Source: Arenicola marina | Lineage: Eukaryota; Annelida; Polychaeta; Arenicolidae | Reading direction: 5' to 3' | DNA length: 64,000 nucleotides | NCBI GenBank assembly: GCA_964019135.1 | Contig: OZ025255.1 | Location: 27,529,188-27,593,187 of the forward strand | Shown: in pieces, positions 1 to 11,898 of the stretch | Layout: each line of letters opens with the position of its first letter | Position numbering within the stretch: the stretch's first letter is position 1 | Notes under the pieces: generated by a model | Told to the model about the DNA's origin: nothing | What the model saw: the letters and a program-made list of their open reading frames with translations, nothing else | Databases searched by the model: none | Program-made: the position numbers and the translations under genes

Positions 1-940
1 AGGACCAACAGTCTGGGAGATATACTAAACACACGCATGGCATTCTGGGTGATTTACTGAGAACAGGACCAACAGTCTGGGAGATATACTAAACACACGC
101 ACGGCATTCTGGGTGATTTACTGAAAACAGGACCAACAGTCTGGGAGATATACTAAACACACGCACGGCATTCTGGGTGATTTACTGAGAACAGGACCAA
201 CAGTCTGGGAGATATACTAAACACACGCACGGCATTCTGGGTAACTTACTGAGAACAGGACCAACAGTCTGGGGGATATACTAAACACACGCACGGCATT
301 CTGGGTGATTTACTGAGAACAGGACCAACAGTCTGGGAGATATACTAAACACACGCATGGCATTCTGGGTGATTTACTGAGAACAGGACCAACAGTCTGG
401 GAGATATACTAAACACACGCACGGCATTCTGGGTGATTTACTGAAAACAGGACCAACAGTCTGGGAGATATACTAAACACACGCACGGCATTCTGGGTGA
501 TTTACTGAGAACAGGACCAACAGTCTGGGAGATATACTAAACACACGCACGGCATTCTAGGGGATTTACTGAGAACAGGACCAACAGTCTGGGAGATATA
601 CTAAACACACGCACGGCATTCTGGGTGATTTACTGAGAACAGGACCAACAGTCTGGGAGATATACTAAACACACGCATGGCATTCTGGGTGATTTACTGA
701 GAACAGGACCAACAGTCTGGGAGATATACTAAACACACGCACGGCATTCTAGGGGATTTACTGAGAACAGGACCAACAGTCTGGGAGATATACTAAACAC
801 ACGCACGGCATTCTGGGTGATTTACTGAGAACAGGACTAACAGTCTGGGGGATATACTAAACACATGCACGGCATTTTGGGTGATTTACTGAAAACACTT
901 ACTGAATACACGCACTGCATTCTGGTTAATTCACTGAAAG
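1..940. repeat. 64-bp minisatellite, about 14 units
   Basis: The unit begins AGGACCAACAGTCTGGGAGA and recurs every 64 bases with few changes. The last complete unit ends near 898 and a decayed part-unit runs to about 940. The array starts at or before the window edge. It lies downstream of the last visible SERINC exon, so it probably sits in the next SERINC intron. No coding role is visible. Confidence 0.95.
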
Positions 941-1562
941 ACTAGAGGCTTTCAATATCGATCGCTGTCTTGTTATGCTCTCACGTTACGTGAATAGTAT
1001 ACCATTAGACCTAGCCTGGTTTGGTTTCTACAGGTCACACACACTTACCCGCACTCCAACAGACGTTTCCCTTGTTCCCGTCTAGTCCTCTCGCTCGGTG
1101 AGACCTTGGATCACGAGATCACAACGAGACTCAACAGTTAAGTAGAATATATCGCGGTCCTCTCCGAAGTCATTTATGGCCTCGAAGAAGATGCATATAC
1201 AGAGTCGTGTAATCAATTACAACATTCTTAGTAAAGAATAAACACTTAGATACACAGAGCGACACATGCAAAGATCTCAATTGGCAATAAATAAAAGTCA
1301 AAATAATAACAACGGCAAGACAAGCTACGTATGGCAAGGCAAGGACGTAAGACGATGCATATAAGTTCTAGTGTCGATCATTGCTCGCGCAGAAGCCGAA
1401 ATTTCAACATAATAAATATATAAAAACTTACACAAACTCAATAGGAGCAATCTAAATCACTGGGGCACACGGAATGCGATTGCAGCCAGGAGAGCAAAAA
1501 TATGAGAAGTAGTATTGCGTGGTACAAGAACAGCGAGTGAATAAAGAATGAAAGATACCCAC
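941..1562. other. Non-coding stretch, probably SERINC intron
   Basis: I see no exon here in any frame resembling the SERINC segment expected after the DFAHSW motif. The sequence is AT-rich and unremarkable, so the next SERINC exon should lie left of the window. Confidence 0.5.
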
Positions 1563-1641
1563 CATCTGCAGTGCCACGAGTGCGCGAAGTCCACCAGTAG
1601 GATAAGTTGTAGCATAATAAAGAGGAAGCCTCCAGCCATGC
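1563..1641 (-). CDS. SERINC: SERINC exon (DFAHSW segment), partial gene
   Basis: SERINC proteins are multi-pass membrane proteins linked to incorporation of serine into membrane lipids. On the minus strand the exon starts after acceptor ...GTACATAG at 1641 and reads [21 protein letters not shown] then SWHCRW, the strongly conserved [14 protein letters not shown] motif after a hydrophobic helix. Its first two bases complete the glycine codon begun in exon 3237-3319, so the join is in phase. The donor could be GTGGGT (exon end 1563) or GTATCT (exon end 1559); I cannot choose. The 39-bp minisatellite begins right at its acceptor. The family assignment is firm; the exact 3' edge is not. Confidence 0.85.
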
Positions 1642-1644
1642 CTA

Positions 1645-2955
1645 TGTACATCCACACTGTAACACAGCACAGGTACATGGTAATGTACATGCACACTGTA
1701 ACACAGCACAGGTAAATGGTAATGTACATCCACACTGTAACACAGCACAGGTACATGGTAATGTACATGCACACTGTAACACAGCACAGGTAAATGGTAA
1801 TGTACATCCACACTGTAACACAGCACAGGTAAATGGTAATGTACATCCACACTGTAACATAGTACAGGTAAATGGTAATGTACATTCACATTAACATAGT
1901 ACAGGTACATGGTAATGTACATGCACACTGTAACACAGCACAGGTAAATGGTAATGTACATCCACACTGTAACATAGTACAAGTAAATGGTAATGTACAT
2001 TCACATTAACATAGTACAGGTACATGGTAATGTACATGCACACTGTAACATAACACAGGTACATGGTAATGTACATGCACACTGTAACATAGCACAGGTA
2101 AATGGTAATGTACATCCACACTGTAACATAGCACAGGTAAATGGTAATGTACATTCACCCTGTAACATAGTACAGGTAAATGGTAATGTACATTCACATT
2201 AACATAGTACAGGTACATGGTAATGTACATTCACACTGTAACATAGTACAGATACATGGTAATGTACATGCACACTGTAACATAGCACAGGTACATGGTA
2301 ATGTACATGCACACTGTAACATAGCACAGATACATGGTAATGTACATGCACACTGTAACATAGCACAGGTACATGGTAATGTACATGCACACTGTAACAT
2401 AGCACAGATACATGGTAATGTACATGCACACTGTAACATAGCACAGGTACATGGTAATGTACATCCACACTGTAACATAGCACAGGTACATGGTAATGTA
2501 CATGCACACTGTAACATAGCACAGGTACACGGTAATGTACATGCACACTGTAACATAGCACAGGTAATGGCAATGTACATGCACACTGTAGCACACAGCA
2601 CAGGTACATGGTAATGTACATCCACACTATAACATAGCACAGGTACATGGTAATGTACATGCACACTAGCACAGAGCACCAGCACATGGTAATGTACATG
2701 CACATTGTAGCACAGGTACATTGTAATGTACATGCACATTGTAACACAGAGCACAGGTACATGGTAATGTACATGCACATTGTAGCACAGAGCACAGGTA
2801 CATGGTAATGTACATGCACATTGTAGCACAGAGCACAGGTACATGGTAATGTACATCCACACTATAACATAGCACAGGTACATGGTAATGTACATGCACA
2901 TTGTAGCACAGAGCACAGGTACATTGTAATGCACATCCACACTGTACCACAGTGC
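1645..2955. repeat. 39-bp minisatellite abutting a SERINC acceptor
   Basis: About 33 units of 39 bases, with plus-strand consensus TGTACATGCACACTGTAACA then CAGCACAGGTACATGGTAA. It fills the SERINC intron immediately upstream, in the gene's direction, of exon 1563-1641. Each unit read on the minus strand contains TGTTACAGTGTG. The last unit runs into the real acceptor GTGTGGATGTACATAG. The peptides encoded across the array are repeat artefacts. Confidence 0.95.
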
Positions 2956-3236
2956 TGGCACAGATCTACATACACCCAGACTTTAAGTCCGTAGACACAC
3001 AGAATATTTCATTACACTATGTGGAGTACATTGCATTTTAAAAATTGTTCTGTAACGTTTCTTTGCAGTTTCCGTTAAGTTACGTGTAACATGAAATTCG
3101 CGATACTGTCTTCTATACTTTCATTATATAATTATCCACATCTAAGATCATAGACCACAACTACACTTCAGCTGAGTGTCTAAGTTTATATGTGAAGAAA
3201 TGATGAAACTATAGTGCGAAAACGCTGTGAACATAC

Positions 3237-3319
3237 CCAGGGCGAAGGTTTCGTCGTTGGGGATATAAAATGATCCTATGCAAATTCCGACGAGGGCTAG
3301 GAACTTCAAACCCCAGAAC
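3237..3319 (-). CDS. SERINC: SERINC exon (SFYIPN segment)
   Basis: This 83-base exon lies between acceptor TATTCCTTCAG (exon starts 3319) and donor GTATGT (3231-3236). With one base completing the previous glycine codon it reads FWGLKFLALVGICIGSFYIP then NDETFALG. This matches the SERINC region just after the conserved AAVHNG motif, where family members have FWFxK, a hydrophobic helix and GSFYIP. Phase is 2 in and 1 out, and both neighbouring exons agree. I am confident of both the family and the borders. Confidence 0.93.
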
Positions 3320-3435
3320 CTGAAGGAATACAAAAAACAGGATATGCATCAACACACTTTCTAATAGATAGCTTCATGTCACGAACATTATAAAAGAGGT
3401 AGTGGACATAATTTTCAGGACAATTTTCACATAAA

Positions 3436-5579
3436 CCCCCAGTCACCCATTGTACACAGAACACTCACTCACCCATTGAACACAGAACCCCCACTCACCC
3501 ATTGTACACAGAACCCCTACTCACCCATTGTACAGAGAACCCCACTCACCCATTGTACACATAACCCCTACTTACCCATTGTACACAGAACCCCCACTCA
3601 CCCATTGTACACAGAACCCCCACTCACCCACTGTACACAAAACCCCTACTCACCCATTGTACACAGAACCCCCACTCACCCATTGTACAGAGAACCCCCA
3701 CTCACCCATTGTACACAGAACCCCTACTCACCCATTGTACACAGAACCCCTACTCACCCATTGTACACAGAAATCACTCACCCATTGTACACAGAACCCC
3801 ACTCACCCATTGTACAGACCCCCCCACTCACCCATTGTACAGCCCCCCCCCCACTCACCCATTGTACACAGAACCCCTACTCACCCATTGTACACACCCC
3901 CCCACTCACCCATTGTACAGACCCCCCTCCCACTCACCCATTGTACAGACCCCCCACCATTCACCCATTGTACAGACCCCCCCGCACTCACCCATTGTAC
4001 AGACCCCCATCACTCACCCATTGTACAGACCCCCCCACTCACCCATTGTACAGACCCCCCACTCACCAATTGTACGGACCCCCCCACTCACCAATTGTAC
4101 AGACCCCCCCCCCTCACCCATTGTACAAACCCCCCCCACTCACCCATTGTACAGACCCCCCCACTCACCCATTGTACAGACCCCCCTCACTCCCCCATTG
4201 TACACAGAACCCCCACTCACCCATTGCACAGAGAACCCCCACTCACCCATCGTACACAGAACCCCTACTCACCCATTGTACACAGAACCACTACTCACCC
4301 ATTGTACAGAGAACCCCCACTCACCCATTGTACACATAACCCCTACTCACCCATTGTACACAGAACCCCTACTCACCCATTGTACACAGAAATCACTCAC
4401 CCATTGTACACAGAAATCACTCACCCATTGTACACAGAACCCCCACTCACCCATTGTAAACACCCCACTCACCCATTGTACAGACCCCCCCCACTAACCC
4501 ATTGTACAGACCCCCACTCACCCACTGTACACAAAACCCCTACTCACCCATTGTACACAGAACCCCCACTCACCCATTGTACAGAGAACCCCCACTCACC
4601 CATTGTACACATAACCACTACTCATCCATTGTACACAGAACCCCTACTCACCCATTGTACAGAGAACCCCCACTCACCCACTGTACACAAAACCCCTACT
4701 CACCCATTGTACACAGAACCCCTACTCACCCATTGTACAGAGAACCCCCACTCACCCATTGTACACATAACCCCTACTCACCCATTGTACACAAAACCCC
4801 TACTCACCCATTGTACACAGAAATCACTCACCCATTGTACACAGAACCCCACTCACCCATTGTACAGACCCCCCCACTCACCCATTGTACAGACCCTCCC
4901 CCACTCACCCATTGTACACAGAACCCCTACTCACCCATTGTACACACCCCCCCACTCACCCATTGTACAGACCCCCCCACTCACCCATTGTACAGACCCC
5001 CCCACTCACCAATTGTACGGACCCCCCCCCCTCCCCCCCTCACCCATTGTACAAACCCCCCCCACTCACCCATTGTACAGACCCCCCCACTCACCCATTG
5101 TACAGACCCCCCTCACTCCCCCATTGTACACAGAACCCCCACTCACCCATTGCACAGAGAACCCCCACTCACCCATCGTACACAGAAATCACTCACCCAT
5201 TGTACACAGAACCCCCACTCACCCATTGTACACACCCCCACTCGCCCATTGTACAGACCCCCCCCACTAACCCATTGTACAGACCCCCCCACTCACCCAT
5301 TGTACAGACCCCCCCCCCCACTCACCAATTGTACAGACCCCCCCCCCCACTCACCCATTGTACAGACCCCCCCCACTCACCCATTGTATACAGAATCCCT
5401 CCCCAATTGCACAGACCCCCCCCCCACACTCACCTATTGCACACAGAATCCCTCCCCCATTGCACAGACTCATCCATTGTACAGACCACCCCCCACTCAC
5501 CCATTGTACACAGAATCCCTCCCCCATTGCACAGACTCATCCAGTGTACAGATCCCCCCCCACTCACCCATTGTGCACG
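3436..5579. repeat. About 26-bp minisatellite derived from a SERINC 5' splice site
   Basis: More than 2.1 kb of degenerate units, plus-strand core CCCACTCACCCATTGTACAC followed by AGAAC or C-runs. The length suggests about 80 units. On the minus strand the core reads GTACAATGGGTGAGTGGG, which matches the last bases of SERINC exon 5568-5746 plus its GTGAGT donor. The right-hand end of the array is that exon's own splice junction. All frames stay open because the unit lacks stops, and these frames are not genes. Confidence 0.95.
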
Positions 5580-5746
5580 GCGGCCCTCCAGGACTTGCTT
5601 GTAATCACACAGCATGTCAGTAACATGAGGACAAAATGGAAGACAACCATTGTAAAGCACACTCTGTAGACCGCCATGTAGCCTATCAGAGAGTCACAGT
5701 TTGGTCCAGCATTCAACATGATGCATGTCTCATTGAAGCGAGGCAG
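5568..5746 (-). CDS. SERINC: SERINC exon (GYMAVYR...SKSWRAAVHNG segment)
   Basis: This exon follows acceptor TTGTCTCTTCAG (start 5746) and ends at 5568 before donor GTGAGT (5562-5567). It encodes LPRFNETCIMLNAGPNCDSL, then IGYMAVYRVCFTMVVFHFVL, then MLLTCCVITSKSWRAAVHNG. Hallmarks of SERINC are the extracellular C...C loop, GYxAVYR at the start of a membrane helix, and SKxxRAAVHNG after it. Length 179 bases gives phase 0 in and 2 out, matching its neighbours. Its last nine bases and donor are the founder unit of the adjacent minisatellite. Confidence 0.95.
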
Positions 5747-6148
5747 CTGAAGAGACAAAAAGGAGAGAGTGAGCACCATTGTCAAAGCAGCCGCCATATA
5801 TGACAAGCAATATGAAACCATAACACGATAATTGAAGTTAATTGTAATCAGATTGACTGGTAGTAACCATGTTAATTATGTTGGTTGGCTTGAGAAGATA
5901 GCTGCAACAAATTAAGGTCATATCGCGTCACAGAGGATGATCACGTACAGTGCGGATTCCTGCCCCGTGAGTAACCTCCAGACTTAGTAAGTAACCTGAA
6001 CTATGGAAGTATGACTGATCGGACAGAGCTCATTCTCCGCAGCAGCGCAAGCTAACAATCAGACCATTCGGGTGACGCTCAATAAGCAGATGATGCTTTC
6101 AACAGAAGTAAAGGCTACACATAGGTAGATAGACAGCCACCAGTTCAC

Positions 6149-6304
6149 CTCCTCTGCCAGTTGGTGTTGGACGATGGGAGATTGCATAATGCAGCAGACA
6201 GCCGTGGCTAACAGCAGCAGCAGTGTGTACATGACCCGAGTGCCGATAGAGGCCTTGGGACAACAGCAGAAGGGACATGATCCCGGACCGCAGCAGCAGC
6301 GAAC
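6149..6304 (-). CDS. SERINC: SERINC N-terminal exon (cysteine-rich plus first helix)
   Basis: After acceptor CTTATTCTAG (start 6304) the minus strand reads RCCCGPGSCPFCCCPKASIG then TRVMYTLLLLLATAVCCIMQ then SPIVQHQLAEE, up to donor GTGAAC (exon end 6149). The Cys-rich stretch followed by a leucine-rich membrane helix corresponds to the second coding exon of vertebrate SERINCs. At 156 bases it is phase 0 to phase 0, as required by exon 5568-5746. The short first exon (expected to begin near MGA) was not located. Possible read-through past the donor gives a non-family sequence and was not used. Confidence 0.88.
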
Positions 6305-6507
6305 CTAGAATAAGAAACAATAACATGCACACCACAAATATAGCATCAGTAATTAAACAGCAGATTGTTGGCTTAAGCAGGATGTTTAAGCTTGGCAGGT
6401 CAGTTCACGACCATGAAAATGGTCAAGACTGGGAAGAGTCATGTCTCAGGAGTGTTACCCCCTACTGTTTGCATAGAAAGACACAAACACAAATATTTGC
6501 ACAGGTG

Positions 6508-6732
6508 GATTGGTTGGTGGGTTATTCAGGACGCTTTAACCACTTTTGGTCATATCGCGTCAATGGGAAAAGGAAGGGAGAGTGGAGCCATGTCCCCAGG
6601 GGTAACCCAGCCCCTACACTTTATGAAGGAAAATAGTTTTTTTTCTCTGCGACCACACTGACATGGCCACAGAAGGGCTTGAACCACCGATCCACATGCC
6701 GTTAGGCTCTCAGGTGACCAGAGCACTCAATG
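6508..6732 (-). mobile_element. tRNA-derived SINE, reverse orientation
   Basis: Read on the minus strand this resembles the SINEs at 18252 and 60573. Shared parts are a tRNA-like head (CTCTGGTCACCTGAGAGCCT, then a B-box-like GGTTCAAGCCC), a body with GACATGGCTCCACTCTCCCT, and a tail near GACGCGATATGACC and AACCCACCAACC. The 5' end of the tRNA-like head is not clear. Confidence 0.75.
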
Positions 6733-7220
6733 TTTGCACAGGTGGGCGCACCCTCTATATTCCTGCAAAATTCCTACAGCAAAAGCTTTACATCTAAACT
6801 GGCCATTTAAGGTATGTAGTTCACAGCATTGCATAACTTGGTGAATGATTTCAGATTTTTTTTACCAGATATAGCTTGTTATTTTCTTATAACTTCACAA
6901 AAAAAAACATTTCTTCAGATAATGCGAGTTTGAATATCCCCACTCCGATATCTATATTTACCATCGTCTCTTATAGGATTTAATAGTATTCAAATTTCTT
7001 GCAAATAAAAAAAAAGAAGATTGAATCTAATATTGAATGGTTGTCAGGAATCATACCACTCAAACCCCCTATGGAAACTCACCGAATTTGACCCCCCCAC
7101 CAAAAAGAATGGGCAGGTCGGGATATTTGTACTATTTGGCAGGGGCTAAAATGAATAATAGAAGATACATTGGCTATAAGTTGTATGCAGCAACATTAAC
7201 TATATAATTAATTACAGATA

Positions 7221-7297
7221 GGCCATCCACAGGTACCTCAATCGTGGGCCCCCCCCTCCCGCCCTACCGACCCACGATTGAGGCACCTGTGGGCCAT
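7221..7297. repeat. Short hairpin with about 27-bp arms
   Basis: The left arm GGCCATCCACAGGTACCTCA continues to ATCGTGGG. The right arm is its near-perfect reverse complement (CCCACGATTGAGGCACCTGT then GGGCC), separated by a C-rich loop. It is probably a tiny foldback remnant. Confidence 0.8.
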
Positions 7298-7638
7298 CTT
7301 ACTTTCATTCTCAGTAACTTGCCCTGATCAATAGCTACCATGCAGTACACGCTGGTAGACTTGCTGGAGTTAACCAGCACATAATATTAGTATTAATTTG
7401 CCGAGAACTTGCCAAGTGAAATACTAGAACCTAGGCTATGTGATAGTTAGTTCCATAGACATTACACCATCAGGCCTGATATGTAATAGTGATTATTTAA
7501 CTATAACCCTGATATGGTTAAAGTTCTTATTTCAACTAAATGTAAATAAGCGAAAGGGCAAGACCATCTGAACTGAACTTTAGATAATTTTTATAAAGAT
7601 ATAAATTTTCAGAGAAAATATGGAGCAGACCTATAGCT

Positions 7639-7837
7639 AGCCCTGGTACATGCCTCTCTGACCACGCCCATAAACGGAGCAAAGGTGAGCGTGGTCAGAG
7701 AGGCATGTACTTACTTGATATGTAACTTAAAAGTTTGAGCCACCGGTCCGTTATTTCAAATTTTAGGCCTGGTGAATGGCATGGCTCTCACCCTTGCTCC
7801 GTTTACAGGCGTGGTCAGAGAGACATGTACCAGGGCT
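7639..7837. mobile_element. Foldback MITE-like element, about 50-bp terminal inverted repeats
   Basis: The left end AGCCCTGGTACATGCCTCTC continues through TGACCACGCCC to AACGGAGCAAAGGTGAG. The right end (7787-7837) is its reverse complement with a few changes. A third arm fragment, GCGTGGTCAGAGAGGCATGT, lies inside at about 7689. There is no coding capacity, so it would be non-autonomous. Confidence 0.75.
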
Positions 7838-9779
7838 AAGCTAGGCCTAGGCTATATGACAATGTCATGTCATATGTCATGTATGGCTACTTGTAGCATT
7901 GCCATTGGCATTGTCATTGTATTTGTAGGCCTAGCCATTTCATTTGTAACAATCAAAATGTCACTTGTAATTTGTTCAGATGCATGATACACCCCTAAAT
8001 GTTTACCTGTGCCATGCAACAATTCCCCATGACTACACTCTAATTACTGCGTCGTGACTCTGGGTACAATATTCATCCTAAGCTTTGACTTGTAAAGTTT
8101 GTAAGATTCACCGCTCATAAAAGCCTGGTGCCGCTTCCTGCTGGTCGATGTTGTGGACATTCCAGCGCGCACCCTCTGCACAATATACGCCTGTTACTCG
8201 CCAGGCGGCGCATACTGATTAACTAACCATATGGAAAGCGTAGTGGCCCACAACACCAAACAAACCGCATTTGGCAAAATGGCTATGCGGCCGCTACTGT
8301 TTTCCGTCCACAACCTTGATCGTGCACATGAGTCTTTCATTTTTTTCCAAAATCATTAGTATATATAATAGCGCTTTGCAGTCTTTGAATGCTTACAGCG
8401 CCGGTGACACATAATTTTTTAGTGCTATTTGTGTTTCTCAAGTTGAAAGATAAACTGTGACAAATTATTGCAATAACGTACAGGCTACGGCTTTTATTTT
8501 TTGCCCTATATATGATGTCAAAAGCATGACACCTAGGCGAGCTATGATGCTGAACATAGCCATCTGTTTTCGACAGGGCGTGTTTTCATTCAAGCCAATA
8601 AAAAACGGACAATGGAATCTTAGTAGGAAAGTGTAAACGCTTTTTCATTAATACCTAAACTACTTTATCAAGAATACACCAGATTATTTAAACTTAAAAA
8701 CAAACCATGTTCATGACTGTTCTAATTGGCTAACATTTGATATATATGGTAATATGTCAATGTAACAGGTATTGAGCGCATTAGATTGTAAATTGCCCAA
8801 TACAAATATTTTTGTTCTTAAAAGTATTTAAATTAATATGTTAGAGTTTGAAATTCTTCAAACCTACACGTTTTTTTCGAATTTGAAGCACATAGATCAT
8901 TTCACTTATTTGCGCAATGACATCATCAGTATTTTTTACATTGACGGGAATTAATGGAATTTGGTAGCTGGTTCTTTTTGTGAATGCAGTGTTTTATTTT
9001 AGGTTCTAGATCGTTCGAGACTATATACAGAGCCAGTACCGGGCGATCTCGGTACCATCCGGTGCAAAATAAGATCATGCTGCTGACACACAGCACACAC
9101 GTACATGGCATTGGTGTGAGCGTGAGATTGCTTTATCTCGGCACAGGCCTCTGTCCGAGCCTTTATGCGGGGGAAGGATATCGAAAGGGGCATTGTGCTG
9201 AGAGATATATATGATATCAGCTATGCTTATAAACGCATCTGGCGTGAGAAGGACACATCTGACTAAATGGTGATAGGTTGAAAATCGTAATCGCAGAGTA
9301 CAGGGTTGGCTTTTCCCTGACCTGCAGATGACAGCCACGCGAGAGGCCACAAACCAGCTCGTTATCCGTAGTTAATGCGCACTTAAATTCTATGATGTTT
9401 AAACATCATAGAAAAATGTTACAACGCGCAATACACCATAATTATCCATGAATAATTATATATTTACGGTAGAATGCTTTGTCAATAATTACTATACAGC
9501 CCTACGCAATATATGTGGTCTGCTATGTAACATATCCGATATTGCTTCAGTCGAAGTATAAGTCGAAGTGTCCCCCCCACCCCCATAAAAGCTTATTGCA
9601 AAGAATTATAGATGTCCCATTGTCACATTTGGCTCTTTTCACCGGAATCAAATCTAAATTTTTCACATTCTGTTTTTCTGGCTTTTTATAATGTGTCGGT
9701 TTTGGCACTTCAGAACATCTGAAAAAAACATCTTCACGAAGTTAGCTGCATACATCAGTATTGTTTTTGAGGGTCAACT

Positions 9780-9860
9780 CGTGGTCTAGTAGGCAGCACT
9801 TCGTGTGTTCGGCAGCGGGCGGTGTGTTGTTCGAATCCCACCTGTGCGAATCTCAATGTC
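9780..9860 (+). mobile_element. tRNA-like SINE head
   Basis: An A-box-like TGGTCTAGTAGGCAGCAC and a B-box-like GTTCGAATCCC are spaced as in a tRNA promoter. It resembles CCTAGTAGGTAGCACTTTCT at 60400. It lacks a convincing full cloverleaf, so I call a SINE fragment rather than a tRNA gene. Confidence 0.5.
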
Positions 9861-11876
9861 TAATTAAATTAAATCAACTTGTGTTTTAGGCCGCATTTGA
9901 ACATATACTACATATATTAACTGAACCTCAAGGGATGAAGGATGCATTAGGGGCTCGGGTCCGGATGCTAATCATTGCAGCTGGGAGACCCCAACCATTA
10001 CGATTTATAATTAAGCCGATACAATGTATTACTCACCACGTTAGACCGCATAGAAATCCTTGTCTCCCTCCGATGTTATATAGTCCAGTTCTATATCGTC
10101 ACCAATTTGCGACAGACAAAATTCGTCATGTCCCTCTTCCCCGGAGAGTGACAGATTATAATACCCTGCTAAATCTAAGCCTTGAGACGTCATTTTCTTC
10201 ATTTGGGGCCGGGGAAAGCTAAATAGCCCGTAAGATATGAGGACTTCATATTGTAGCCCCTTGGTTGTGAAGAAACCTGCAACCATGAGTTACACATGCA
10301 CACCCATACATACCCGGAACGCAGCCAACGGCAGCTAATTCCCTGTCGATTCCACGGTAGGCCTATTACAAGAGAGGATGCACATTGTAAACACAGAGCA
10401 ATCGCATGGAAAGGACGCAAACTTATTGTATCAAGAAATTAATGGATCGTAATTGTTGTACATTTTAGTAACTAGGCCAGTTGGAGAGCAAAAGAGGGAA
10501 AATAATGACCCCTGGCTCACATAATCGATTCTGTAGCCGGCTCATCAGAGGAGCAATAGTAATAAGCATTAATTCAGATAAGGATTGAGTTGCGGGTCCT
10601 TATTGAGATCGTGTTTTGGTGCGGCATGAAAACTCTGCGCACTTCATGTCACAGTACAATAGCACTATTTATTCACTAATTCGTAGCGACTCGATATCCC
10701 GTGCTTACCTATGCGAAAAGCGCCCTGTCTTGAACAGCGGATGAATTTGTGGTATTTTTGTGGAAACTACTTTTGTCAAGTAGTGTAGTTTCGTGCCAGC
10801 AGCGCGGTCTCGTGCGTTGCGATGGTGACGATAAGCGGCGATGTCACCACCTGGTTTTTGCAGTGGGGGAGATCGCGCTCTTTTACGGCGGCAAGCGACT
10901 GGATCGGACGTGGGGAGCGGCGCCGTGGAGCCACGCACGGACCACGATAGCGCCGGGATTTAGGCCGGCCTTACCCCATAACCCTAGCGGTATGACTATG
11001 GTAGGCTATGTATTTGGCTGATGTGTCTCCCGGTAAATATAGGGCTGTACAGTACGTTCTCGCGGGTTCTATTTCCGGTTTAGGTCTTTTGGGGACCAAC
11101 AAAAAAACACGTGCTCTTAGAACGAGGGCGCATCACGCTGGTGCCTTGCTGCAACTGCGTGACTCGCACACATTGTAGTCAACGTTTTAGTGTTAGGAAC
11201 CGGCCGGCTGCGCGGTTTGTGCGTGAAAAATCGAGTGGGTGTGAAACTATTTTTTGTTTGCTTTGGTCCAGGCATGGCTAACTATAAAATCATAATATAA
11301 TTAAAGATAAGACATTTATCTCTCCATAATGCATGTGGTCCCTTCGATGAGGCTGTTGGAAGCTTTGTATTTTGAGCCAAATCATCGATGTTACAGTTCT
11401 ACGACAAACGGAGCACCATTGTCCTCACCTGCTCAGTCCATATAAGGAGCGTTGTTACGTAACCATAGATACGCGCGCAGACACGCACGTCATGATGATT
11501 ATTACGTCATACGACATGGAAAACCCCGCGCAGCATGTTAGATCGCCCGACACTGACAGTCACTCAAGAGACAACCGCATTCTGGTTTATCAACTGTCTA
11601 ACCGCTCATACATTACATAAATCTACTCGGATGGTTATAATTCGGATATGCACATAACTTCAGTGGTTATTTGTGCTTCCAAGGACAGCTTTAGCCGATC
11701 TTGTGTGTGAGGTGAGTGAAGGCAAACAACCGGAAGGTAGGCAGCTCGTACAGGCCGTTGATGCTAGGCATTGACGTAGAGCATAGGTATCCCTGTCTCG
11801 TGGGGTCTCGATAAGATCCCGAAGTGACTGTACAGCCCTATTGCCCATAGAGGCAAGAACGGCTGTCTTCAAACTG

Positions 11877-11898
11877 GGGGGGGGGGGGGGGGGGGGGG
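11877..11898. repeat. Poly-G tract
   Basis: An uninterrupted run of about 22 G on the plus strand, next to no recognisable gene. Such runs may form G-quadruplexes and are prone to length error in sequencing. Confidence 0.9.

Noticed and set aside
1452..2961. Open frames of repeated [10 protein letters not shown] or [12 protein letters not shown]
   Set aside because: All arise from the 39-bp minisatellite. Only the last 25 or so residues of one frame are the real SERINC exon.
3476..5623. Very long open frames (up to 580 residues) of Pro/Thr/His repeats
   Set aside because: They read the 26-bp minisatellite in three frames at once and encode only the repeat; the array lies in a SERINC intron on the other strand.
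10705..11021. Overlapping frames on both strands in a GC-rich patch
   Set aside because: No recognisable domain and no splice context. It might be part of a CpG-rich promoter, for example for SERINC, but there is no direct evidence.
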